Origin: a virus
Length of the DNA: 36,299 bases
Virus record (IMG/VR): IMGVR_UViG_3300034092_000622
Span: 1-36,299 of that record
Reading direction: 5' to 3' (one strand)
Positions 1 through 4,569 of this stretch are shown piece by piece. Position numbers and translations under genes: made by a program. How positions within the stretch are numbered: the stretch's first letter is position 1; every line of letters begins with the position of its first letter. The notes below the pieces were generated by a model. The model did not search any database. It saw nothing but the letters and a program-made list of their open reading frames with translations, and was not told where the DNA came from.

Positions 1-127
1 GATGTGATGGCCTACAAGCGCCAGCACGCCAACCAAAAGATTAACCATGCCGTACTGCACGCCGGCAAGCCTGGCAGTGGTAAGGACACGCTCTGGGCGC
101 CGTTCTTCTGGTCTATTGGCGGCGATC
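1..127. repeat. Terminal direct repeat, left copy
   Basis: These 127 bases are identical to bases 36173-36299. Both copies lie in the primase-helicase gene in the same reading frame, so the window is a circle cut at an arbitrary point. A length of exactly 127 matches a commonly used maximum assembly k-mer, so I read it as an assembly overlap. A packaged terminal repeat inside this gene is less likely. Confidence 0.95.
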
Positions 128-912
128 AGCGCGTTAACGTCACCACGGTGCGCAACGAGGAGCTCAACAGCCAGTGGGGCTACGCGCTGGAGTCCGAGGT
201 CATCGTCATCAACGAGCTGCGACAGGCCGAGGCGCGAGACCGTCGGGCACTCGAAAACAGCCTCAAACCCATCATTGCTGCGCCCCCTGAGTTGCTCACC
301 GTTAATCGTAAGGGCTTACACCCTTACGAGGCGCTCAACCGCGTACTGGTGGTGTCGTTCAGCAACGAGCGCGCTGCGATCAGCTTGCCATCAGACGATC
401 GGCGCTGGTTCGTCGTCTGGTCAGACGCCGACCGGATGCCGCCCGCCGAGGCGCGCGCGCTTTGGAGCTGGTACTACGCGGGTGGCTTCCAAGCCGTCGC
501 CGCGTGGCTCGATGCCCGCGACGTGTCGGCCTTCAACCCTGGCGCCGCGCCGCCGATGACCGAGGCCAAGCTCATTATGATCGAGTCGGCCATGAGTACC
601 GCCGAGTCGTTCCTTGTCGAAATGATCCGCACGCGGCAGGGCGACTTTGCGCGCGGCGTCATCGCCTCGCCTTTCTACTCCATTTGCGACCGTCTGCAAG
701 GCCTCGCGCCGTCTGGCGTCAAGGTCGTACAGGCGGCGCTCATGCACGCGTTGCGTGATGCGGGTTGGGTTGATTGCGGGCGCTTACACTCACGCGAGTT
801 CCCGACCAAAAAGCACGTTTTTGCTCACCCGCAGTTTGCAACCCTTGGCAAGTCAGAGCTGCGACGGATGGCCGAAGGCCTGGAGCCCGTGCTATCAGTG
901 GTCGGAAAATAG
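1..912 (+). CDS. Primase-helicase, C-terminal part (gene continues from the right end)
   Basis: This is the C-terminal 303 residues of a protein that starts at 34790; joining the ends gives 764 aa. It holds the helicase half. A Walker A motif GKPGSGKDT has its lysine at about residue 489 of the joined protein. It is followed by an acidic strand (EVIVINELRQ) and an arginine-rich sensor region (FSNERAAISLPSDDRRWFVVW in outline). This pattern is that of the DUF5906/D5-like superfamily 3 helicases linked to phage primases, which unwind DNA at the fork and give primer synthesis a loading platform. The gene ends with TAG at 910-912 and faces the leftward small-gene operon tail to tail. The helicase class is secure; the family name is from memory. 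Confidence 0.9.
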   Translation, partial: DVMAYKRQHANQKINHAVLHAGKPGSGKDTLWAPFFWSIGGDQRVNVTTVRNEELNSQWGYALESEVIVINELRQAEARDRRALENSLKPIIAAPPELLTVNRKGLHPYEALNRVLVVSFSNERAAISLPSDDRRWFVVWSDADRMPPAEARALWSWYYAGGFQAVAAWLDARDVSAFNPGAAPPMTEAKLIMIESAMSTAESFLVEMIRTRQGDFARGVIASPFYSICDRLQGLAPSGVKVVQAALMHALRDAGWVDCGRLHSREFPTKKHVFAHPQFATLGKSELRRMAEGLEPVLSVVGK

Positions 913-916
913 CCAG

Positions 917-1120
917 TCAAGGATGACGGTCGCGGCGATAGTCAAGAGAAAGTAGATCACGTTGCTTGGCCTTTAGTTGATGGTAGCGAGCGCGTACTGT
1001 GGTGCGCGTACTGGGCGGCGGTGGGCGGTGCCAGCGGGGCCGGCGCGCGTCCTTGCGCGCAAGGTCGATCCATCGACCCAGCCGCCGCCGCCACCATTCA
1101 GTTAGCTCGACTCTGGCCAT
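917..1120 (-). CDS. Small basic hypothetical protein (doubtful)
   Basis: A 67-aa reading frame rich in Arg, Trp and Pro (start MARVELTEWWRRRLGRW). It would be the last gene of the leftward operon. It begins 23 bp inside the end of the 64-aa gene and ends 5 bp from the stop of the oncoming primase-helicase gene. A GGAG lies about 10 bases upstream of its ATG, which is acceptable. I recognise no family, and the composition could also come from G+C-rich non-coding DNA. If it is not a gene, bases 913-1097 are a short convergent intergenic region in which I see no clear terminator. Confidence 0.4.
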   Translation of the reverse strand: MARVELTEWWRRRLGRWIDLARKDARRPRWHRPPPPSTRTTVRARYHQLKAKQRDLLSLDYRRDRHP

Positions 1121-1292
1121 CGTTCAGCCGCTCCAGCGCGCGCCGTGCGATGGCGTGTGCGTCCTCGCACTGGTCGCGGCTCATGTTGGCTATGCGGTGC
1201 AGCGCCGCCTCGTAGTGCAGCAGCTTATACACGGCCTCGGTGTAGAGCTTCACTACACGCGTGAGCTCGTCGCGGTCTACGGGCGCGCTCAT
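1098..1292 (-). CDS. Small hypothetical protein, helical
   Basis: A 64-aa protein (start MSAPVDRDELTRVVKLYTEA) with an amphipathic helical pattern: leucines at heptad-like spacing and many charged residues. Its ATG overlaps the TGA of the upstream DUF3310 gene in an ATGA junction, a sign of translational coupling and good evidence that the gene is real. I recognise no family. It sits in the leftward small-gene operon and is presumably expressed early with it. A role in host takeover is only inferred from location. Confidence 0.65.
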   Translation of the reverse strand: MSAPVDRDELTRVVKLYTEAVYKLLHYEAALHRIANMSRDQCEDAHAIARRALERLNDGQSRAN

Positions 1293-1711
1293 GAGTCGAT
1301 TTCCTGTATCAGTCGGTCGATGAACCAGCGCGCCTTTTTATATTCCTCCGCCCGTGCTGCGTCGTGGTCGCCGTTCTTATGCCCGACGCGGCTCAGGTAC
1401 TTGAGCGCCGACAGGCGCAAGTAACCCTCAAACTCCTCGGGCGTACTCTTAGCGCGCATGTAGTCGATGGTCTCGATGCCGCCGACCTTGTAGTGGTCGG
1501 GCTCGATGGCGTCGCCTACTGCGGGCGCGTGCTCAGGCGTACTGTGGCCCGCGTCGTACTCGCCCAGGATGGCGCGCAGCTCGTCCGTACTGAGCGTGCA
1601 GCGCGCGCGCTCAGGCGTTCTGTACATGGTCTCGGGGTCATCGGGCGGGTCAGGCGGTCGGCCTATGTCGCGTTCAAACTCGATAGCCTCTAGCGTTGTC
1701 AGGTTGTGCAC
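1289..1711 (-). CDS. DUF3310 family protein
   Basis: I start this 140-aa protein at a GTG (1711-1709), preceded by AGAGGG at suitable distance. A longer open frame reaches 1837 but would overlap the 40-aa gene upstream. The C-terminal half has the DUF3310 signature: DHYKVGGIETIDYM, then a leucine-rich stretch, KYLSRVGHKNG, and a KKARWFIDRLI helix. This is the family of T7 gp1.7, a phage nucleotide kinase, and it is widespread in phage early or middle regions. The N-terminal 60 residues are acidic and Pro-rich and not conserved in my memory. The DUF3310 call is firm; catalytic activity for this member is inference. It is coupled by ATGA to the next gene. Confidence 0.85.
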   Translation of the reverse strand: MHNLTTLEAIEFERDIGRPPDPPDDPETMYRTPERARCTLSTDELRAILGEYDAGHSTPEHAPAVGDAIEPDHYKVGGIETIDYMRAKSTPEEFEGYLRLSALKYLSRVGHKNGDHDAARAEEYKKARWFIDRLIQEIDS

Positions 1712-1722
1712 ACTGTTACCCT

Positions 1723-1845
1723 CTACCAATAGTCGCCACCCCAGCGCCGACGTGAGCACGCCCAGTTCGGCGGCGGCACGCGGCGCCACTCGTAGTGGTG
1801 CGCGGCCTCCAGACGACGCCAGAAGCCGCGCAGCCAACGGATCAT
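1723..1845 (-). CDS. Tryptophan-rich 40-aa hypothetical protein
   Basis: A 40-residue frame (start MIRWLRGFWRRLEAAHHYEW) with six tryptophans and many arginines. Two facts support it: its ATG overlaps the stop of the upstream secreted-protein gene in an ATGA junction (1842-1845), and its TAG falls just before the GTG of the DUF3310 gene. The first 15 residues could form a cationic amphipathic helix that lies on a membrane. It resembles no family I know. Confidence 0.55.
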   Translation of the reverse strand: MIRWLRGFWRRLEAAHHYEWRRVPPPNWACSRRRWGGDYW

Positions 1846-2201
1846 CGCAGCGTGTCCCACGTCGGACCCACGGCGGCAGCCTCTAGCTTAAAGTTTTTAA
1901 TAGGCCGACGGCGAATGACGTTTTCAGACGGCCACACCATCAACACGGTTCCGGCCTCATGCTTCCAGCACCCCTCATTAGTGACGCCGGCGCCCGTATA
2001 GTAGAACGCGCGGCGCAGTCCATCTAGGGCGCTTTTATTGGTGCCGAGCGCCAGCGTGTCGAGCTTCTGCGCGCATATCTCAGTCGTCAGCACTACGCGC
2101 CCGTCGCGGTCGTCGGCCATGGGGCCGGTGGCGAACACGTCGGCGTGCGCCGTAGTGGCGAGGGTAGCCACGGCGAGCGTGGCGATTGTTGCAGTCTTCA
2201 T
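1842..2201 (-). CDS. Secreted small hypothetical protein with signal peptide
   Basis: A 119-aa protein whose first 20 residues form a classical Sec signal peptide: basic MKT start, an Ala/Thr/Leu/Val core and a cleavage site after AHA (residues 18-20). The mature part of about 99 residues has just two cysteines (Cys43 and Cys78), consistent with one disulfide in the periplasm. GGAG lies about 10 bases before the ATG. There is no lipobox and no second membrane span. Among cytoplasmic early genes an exported protein is unusual. Superinfection exclusion or modulation of the cell envelope are options, but nothing in the sequence decides. The gene is coupled to the 40-aa gene by ATGA. Confidence 0.75.
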   Translation of the reverse strand: MKTATIATLAVATLATTAHADVFATGPMADDRDGRVVLTTEICAQKLDTLALGTNKSALDGLRRAFYYTGAGVTNEGCWKHEAGTVLMVWPSENVIRRRPIKNFKLEAAAVGPTWDTLR

Positions 2202-2228
2202 GGTCTATGGTCTCCAGTTGGTTATTGA

Positions 2229-2462
2229 TTAACGGTCGAAAGGGTCAGAAACGTGCGGCGCAATGCGGAACGCGTCGCGGGTCGGCATGTCGTCGAGGTG
2301 TCCAGCATCGACTGCCCATTGGCAGTCCCGTAGGTGCTCCGCCAGTGCAGCGTCGGCGTCGCCGTAGCTCTCGAACGTCTCCGGCTGCTCATCAAGCTCC
2401 CAGACGTTTTCCCAATGGTTGCCGATTAGGGTCAGCACTACCCATTGCTGCGCGGCGGTCAT
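2229..2462 (-). CDS. Small acidic hypothetical protein
   Basis: A 77-aa acidic protein (start MTAAQQWVVLTLIGNHWENV) with a Trp-rich beta-like N-terminus and an Ala/Glu/Asp-rich middle. Its ATG overlaps the TGA of the upstream 61-aa gene in an ATGA junction. The upstream gene's last codons supply a strong purine-rich ribosome site (GGAGGAAAAGG). No family recognised. It is part of the leftward early operon. Confidence 0.7.
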   Translation of the reverse strand: MTAAQQWVVLTLIGNHWENVWELDEQPETFESYGDADAALAEHLRDCQWAVDAGHLDDMPTRDAFRIAPHVSDPFDR

Positions 2463-2474
2463 GCCTTTTCCTCC
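2459..2474 (-). repeat. 16-bp repeated gene junction, copy 1
   Basis: The + strand 16-mer TCATGCCTTTTCCTCC occurs here and again, identical, at 2641-2656. On the coding strand it carries a ribosome site, the last codons EEKA of one gene, and the ATGA stop/start overlap with the next, so the same coupling junction is used twice in a row. Confidence 0.8.
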
Positions 2475-2644
2475 TCATAGGTATCTTCGGGACATCCAAT
2501 CGCTTCGAGTAATTCATCGTCCGACATTTCTGCCAATCGCAGAAAGATTGCTTCCCGTACTTCAGTAGGGGTTGTGCGTTCGCCGTCCTCGCTGCTATTG
2601 ATGACCAAAAAGGCGATGGAATACATATGGTTGTAGCGTTTCAT
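2459..2644 (-). CDS. Small hypothetical protein
   Basis: A 61-aa protein (start MKRYNHMYSIAFLVINSSED). I start it at 2644 because that ATG overlaps the TGA of the upstream gene (ATGA) and follows GGGAGGAAAAGG. The open frame runs further upstream but only over that other gene. The sequence has a beta-strand start, then an acidic helical part with the pattern TPTEVREAIFLRLAEMSDDEL, reminiscent of small phage proteins of unknown role. It ends EEEKA, like its upstream neighbour, owing to a 16-bp repeat at both junctions. Confidence 0.7.
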   Translation of the reverse strand: MKRYNHMYSIAFLVINSSEDGERTTPTEVREAIFLRLAEMSDDELLEAIGCPEDTYEEEKA

Positions 2645-2656
2645 GCCTTTTCCTCC
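2641..2656 (-). repeat. 16-bp repeated gene junction, copy 2
   Basis: Identical to 2459-2474. It joins the frameshifted NGWTN-type gene to the 61-aa gene and carries the same ribosome site and ATGA overlap. Confidence 0.8.
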
Positions 2657-2920
2657 CGGTAAGCGTCCATCATGCCCGTGGCAATTTCGATCCAGTTGAC
2701 ATCGGCGAGGAACGCGCGCGCCCATCCTTCCACGGTGCCATTCGGCGAGGTGTCGTCTACATGGTCGCCGATAAAGTTGAGCGCGAATTCTTCCAGCTGC
2801 ACGGCGAGGTTATAGGCGCTGTCGCCCGCAACTTCTTGCGCCCACATGTCGCGCGGGTCGATGCTGTCGAACAATTCGAGGTTGACCTTCCATGTGGGGA
2901 AGTTTGTCCAGCCGTTATAT

Positions 2921-2941
2921 CGGTTGTCGGTTGTCGGTTGT
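2921..2941. repeat. Heptanucleotide tandem repeat, 3 perfect copies
   Basis: CGGTTGT occurs three times head to tail (2921-2927, 2928-2934, 2935-2941), right after the start codon of the leftward gene. Seven is not a multiple of three, so each gain or loss of a copy shifts the frame; two copies restore the conserved frame. Confidence 0.95.
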
Positions 2942-2995
2942 CATGTCGTGAACTCCAGTTTAGTGTATCGAACGAAATAATCTTACAGTCTGTAA

Positions 2996-3148
2996 TCAAT
3001 CGCCGCAAGCCCGCGACACGGCAGCGCATACGGCAGCGAACGTGCCCGCCAGATAGACGGGCATAAAGGCATCGGCGTAGACCCATGGCGCGGCGATCAG
3101 TAGCGGCGCGGCGAGCGTGGCGCAAACGTGAGAGTAACGGTAGGTCAT
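2996..3148 (-). CDS. Small membrane protein, 50 aa
   Basis: Start MTYRYSHVCATLAAPLLIAA at 3148. A longer open frame upstream overlaps the 32-aa gene, so I prefer this ATG. The protein has one clear hydrophobic segment (residues about 9-24) and a second one (about 29-46), so it probably spans the inner membrane twice. The ribosome site is modest (AAGAG, about 10 bases upstream). No family recognised. Confidence 0.5.
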   Translation of the reverse strand: MTYRYSHVCATLAAPLLIAAPWVYADAFMPVYLAGTFAAVCAAVSRACGD

Positions 3149-3179
3149 GGCGTGGTGCTCTTGGTGAGGAGGCGGGCGC

Positions 3180-3278
3180 TTATGCGCCCACCAGATTAAG
3201 AATTGCCAGCGTGAAGATGTAAACAATCGGGCTGGTGAGTAAGAGAATGTACAGCGTGTCGGCGAGTAGGTTCTTCAT
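3180..3278 (-). CDS. 32-aa single-span membrane peptide, first gene of the leftward operon
   Basis: A short frame from ATG at 3278 to TAA at 3180, starting MKNLLADTLYILLLTSPIVY. Nearly the whole peptide is one transmembrane helix. Support comes from a strong GGAGA ribosome site about 7 bases before the ATG (3286-3290) and from its place just downstream of the best leftward promoter. Small membrane peptides at the head of an early phage operon often act on host membrane proteins, but no function can be read from the sequence. Confidence 0.6.
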   Translation of the reverse strand: MKNLLADTLYILLLTSPIVYIFTLAILNLVGA

Positions 3279-3312
3279 GTTGGCGTCTCCGTTTGCGTTG
3301 AACATGGGCGCT

Positions 3313-3341
3313 AGCATGAGCGCGCGCGCATAGGCTGTCAA
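3313..3341 (-). promoter_or_regulatory. Candidate leftward early promoter
   Basis: On the minus strand TTGACA (3341-3336) is a perfect -35 hexamer, preceded by an A+T-rich UP-like stretch (3342-3360). A 17-bp spacer leads to CATGCT (3318-3313), a poor -10. It lies 35 bases upstream of the first leftward gene and is the only good -35 there. Confidence 0.45.
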
Positions 3342-3385
3342 GGATTATTTTACAAATATTAGTGGCTTCCAGCGCGTAGCATTTT

Positions 3386-3492
3386 GTGGGCATTGTGGGT
3401 CATGGTGTGGGTCATGTTTTTCGGGAGAATTGCCCACGCGCAAAGGCCTGAAAACATAGGGCGCGAATGGAGTTGTGGGCATTGTGGGTCAT
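3386..3492 (-). repeat. Iteron cluster, minus orientation
   Basis: Nine-base units GTGGGCATT and GTGGGTCAT stand head to tail at 3386-3403 with a third unit at 3407-3415, and again as a pair at 3475-3492. Read on the minus strand they are ATGACCCAC and AATGCCCAC, the same core as the plus-oriented cluster at 3594-3748. One plus-oriented TGCCCAC lies between them (3431). Confidence 0.85.
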
Positions 3493-3620
3493 CTTTTTCT
3501 TTTTAAGTCAGTAAAAAAAATATACTGTATAAACATACAGCATACAGCGTGCAGCGCTCGCACCGTTGGAGCCGCGCCGATTTTTTTTCGATGACCACAT
3601 TGCCCACATTGCCCACAACT
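3471..3620. repeat. Long imperfect inverted repeat around the A+T-rich core
   Basis: The left arm 3471-3493 (AGTTGTGGGC ... GGTCATC) matches the right arm 3590-3620 (GATGACC ... GCCCACAACT) when reverse-complemented; the right arm has one extra 9-bp unit minus one base. The loop of about 96 bases holds poly-T and poly-A runs and the SOS-like box. Confidence 0.75.
3523..3542. promoter_or_regulatory. LexA (SOS) box-like operator
   Basis: TACTGTATAAACATACAGCA contains CTGT-N8-ACAG and matches the enterobacterial LexA consensus TACTGTATATATATACAGTA at 17 of 20 positions by my count. It lies in the A+T-rich core between the iteron clusters and overlaps a possible -10 (TATACT, 3521-3526). If real, host LexA would bind here and release after DNA damage. 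Confidence 0.6.
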
Positions 3621-3748
3621 CGACTTTGCGCTCGATTGCCCACATTGCCCACAATTCGACTTGTCGGCGCATTGCCCACATTGCCCACACCTGCTAGGCC
3701 GCGCGCCACACCGCCGCGCGCCGCGTGGGTCGTGCCCACATTGCCCAC
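3594..3748 (+). repeat. Iteron cluster, plus orientation, partly with 36-bp period
   Basis: TGCCCAC starts at 3601, 3610, 3637, 3646, 3673, 3682, 3733 and 3742. The units come in pairs 9 bp apart (ATTGCCCACATTGCCCACA). The first three pairs start at exactly 36-bp intervals; the fourth follows after 60 bp. A degenerate unit precedes the first pair (3594-3600), and an isolated TGCCCAC lies at 3960. This is a protein-binding array, not coding sequence. Confidence 0.9.
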
Positions 3749-3808
3749 CACGCCGAGCAAACGGGAATCATTTGCAACTGAGGGGGTGGGCCGGCCCGCG
3801 CGAGGGTT

Positions 3809-3819
3809 GTACCTGGTAC
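3809..3819. promoter_or_regulatory. 11-bp palindrome, possible operator
   Basis: GTACCTGGTAC is a perfect palindrome about the central T. It lies just upstream of the A+T-rich stretch with a possible promoter, so a regulator site is plausible, but the sequence alone does not show it. Confidence 0.35.
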
Positions 3820-3826
3820 GTAGGGA

Positions 3827-3856
3827 TTGCACAAAAATTTTTTTATTTTTTATACC
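3827..3856 (+). promoter_or_regulatory. Weak candidate rightward promoter
   Basis: TTGCAC (3827-3832), 18 bp of almost pure A/T, then TATACC (3851-3856). The hexamers match the sigma-70 consensus at 3 and 4 of 6 positions. It would give a leader of about 220 bases before the small terminase gene. Confidence 0.25.
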
Positions 3857-4029
3857 TGCCAACACTTGCCTTACACGCCGCGCGCAACTATCCTCACGTT
3901 GCGATGTCTGACGTGATGCGCACGTAGCGACCGGGAGGTAGCTGAAGGGCTCACCCCCTTGCCCACCATCTAAGGCAATCTCCGCCCCGGCACACAGGCT
4001 CGACGGATGTTCGAGATCGCGGCCTCCCG

Positions 4030-4044
4030 GCAGGACAATCCTGC
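4030..4044. promoter_or_regulatory. Inverted repeat, possible operator of late genes
   Basis: GCAGGA-CAA-TCCTGC is a perfect 6-3-6 inverted repeat 7 bp upstream of the promoter-like element before the small terminase gene. The stem is too short and lacks a T-run, so I favour a protein site over a terminator. Confidence 0.35.
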
Positions 4045-4051
4045 ACATCGC

Positions 4052-4080
4052 TTGTCATTTCCTTACGCGCACGGTACTGT
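4052..4080 (+). promoter_or_regulatory. Candidate late promoter giving a leaderless mRNA
   Basis: TTGTCA (4052-4057), exactly 17 bp, TACTGT (4075-4080), then 6 bp to the ATG of the small terminase gene, which has no Shine-Dalgarno. Transcription would begin at or next to the A of ATG. The same arrangement precedes the VRR-NUC gene (30912-30876). Confidence 0.4.
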
Positions 4081-4086
4081 TGCGAC

Positions 4087-4569
4087 ATGTTCAAATCGCT
4101 CCCGTATGAGCCCCGCGAGTTAAAGGCCACTGAGGCCCGCCTTCAGGCGATTTATGACGCCGCCGCGCTCGGGCTGAAGGGTGATAGCCTTGCCCTGGCG
4201 GCGGGGATGTTGCCAGCGGAGTTCCGCCGACTATGCCAAATGGACCCCCTCGCCCAGATGGCGGAGGCTAAGGGTCGTGCAGACAGTGAGTTTGAGGCCG
4301 CGAACCAACTGCGTCTGGCGGCTCGCAATGGCGATTCAAAGGCTTCTTTGGCAATCCTCCAGCATGTGCACGGCTGGGTGGCGAAGCAGCAGGTGCAGGT
4401 TGATGTCAAGCAGCAGATCAGCGTCATCGCGGCGCTGCAAGAGGCGGAGTCTCGCGTCATCGAGGGCCGAGTGGTGTCAGATACACCGGCTGCACTGAGC
4501 CACAGTCCCGCACCCACCACCCGCGCGACCCCCGCGCTGACGGCAGAGTATGCAAGTTCCGATATATAG
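4087..4569 (+). CDS. Terminase small subunit
   Basis: A 160-aa protein directly before the large terminase gene, which starts 20 bp inside it. The N-terminal half (residues about 10-60) is helical and reads like a DNA-binding helix-turn-helix (a LALAAGMLPAEFRRL stretch). A central helical part (about 60-115) would form the oligomer. The tail is Pro/Thr/Ala-rich and probably contacts the large subunit. Small terminases bind the packaging site and stimulate the motor. The start ATG has no ribosome site; see the promoter-like element just upstream. The call rests on position, size and fold pattern more than on a diagnostic motif. Confidence 0.75.
   Translation: MFKSLPYEPRELKATEARLQAIYDAAALGLKGDSLALAAGMLPAEFRRLCQMDPLAQMAEAKGRADSEFEAANQLRLAARNGDSKASLAILQHVHGWVAKQQVQVDVKQQISVIAALQEAESRVIEGRVVSDTPAALSHSPAPTTRATPALTAEYASSDI

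Larger units (their letters stand above)
2641..2944 (-). pseudogene. NGWTN-type small phage protein, frameshifted by a 7-bp repeat
   Basis: An ATG at 2944-2942 with an ideal GGAG 8 bases upstream opens a frame that hits TAA at its tenth codon. The reason is a perfect triple repeat of a 7-bp unit (2921-2941). With two copies, the same ATG would read MTTDNRYNGWTNFPTWKVNL and run on to the stop at 2641, giving a 98-aa protein. The NGWTNxxTWxVNL motif is the typical start of a common small phage family (DUF7249-like, name from memory). In the present state the main frame has no ATG or GTG before its TTG codon at 2874. It is either an off state of a phase-variable gene, a fixed mutation, or an assembly error. 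It is coupled by ATGA to the 61-aa gene, so the early stop may also lower that gene's translation. Confidence 0.75.
3279..4086. other. Main non-coding control region, candidate replication origin
   Basis: This 808-bp stretch separates the leftward early operon from the rightward late genes and holds no gene I trust. From left to right: the leftward promoter; a cluster of 9-bp iterons in minus orientation (3386-3492); an A+T-rich core with poly-T and poly-A runs (3493-3589) that includes an SOS-like box; a second iteron cluster in plus orientation (3594-3748); a G+C-rich part; a palindrome (3809-3819); a second A+T-rich stretch (3831-3855); an inverted repeat (4030-4044); and a promoter just before the small terminase gene. 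Iterons beside an easily melted core are the classic design of a replication origin, but the same layout could be an early/late transcription switch. Confidence 0.6.

Noticed and set aside
1-127. Biological terminal redundancy as in T7
   Set aside because: The repeat lies inside a coding gene with the frame continuous, and its length equals a common assembly k-mer.
999-1424. Rightward 141-aa open frame over the leftward operon
   Set aside because: It overlaps the ATGA-coupled leftward genes, including DUF3310, and has no recognisable content.
992-1591. CGTACT recurs six times in about 600 bp
   Set aside because: The copies are irregularly spaced, mostly fall in Ser-Thr codons of the leftward genes, and the word is also frequent elsewhere in the genome.
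1714-1837. N-terminal extension of the DUF3310 protein up to 1837
   Set aside because: This stretch is better explained by the 40-aa gene in another frame with an ATGA overlap; the GTG at 1711 has its own AGAGGG site.
3594-3748. CRISPR array, suggested by the 36-bp period
   Set aside because: The repeated part is a 9-bp unit in pairs, the spacers are partly alike, there are only three regular pairs, and no cas genes are present apart from a DUF2800 nuclease typical of phage recombination.
3503-4048. Leftward 181-aa open frame with VGNVGN repeats
   Set aside because: The peptide repeats come from translating the iteron array; the frame has no ribosome site and crosses regulatory elements and both A+T-rich stretches.
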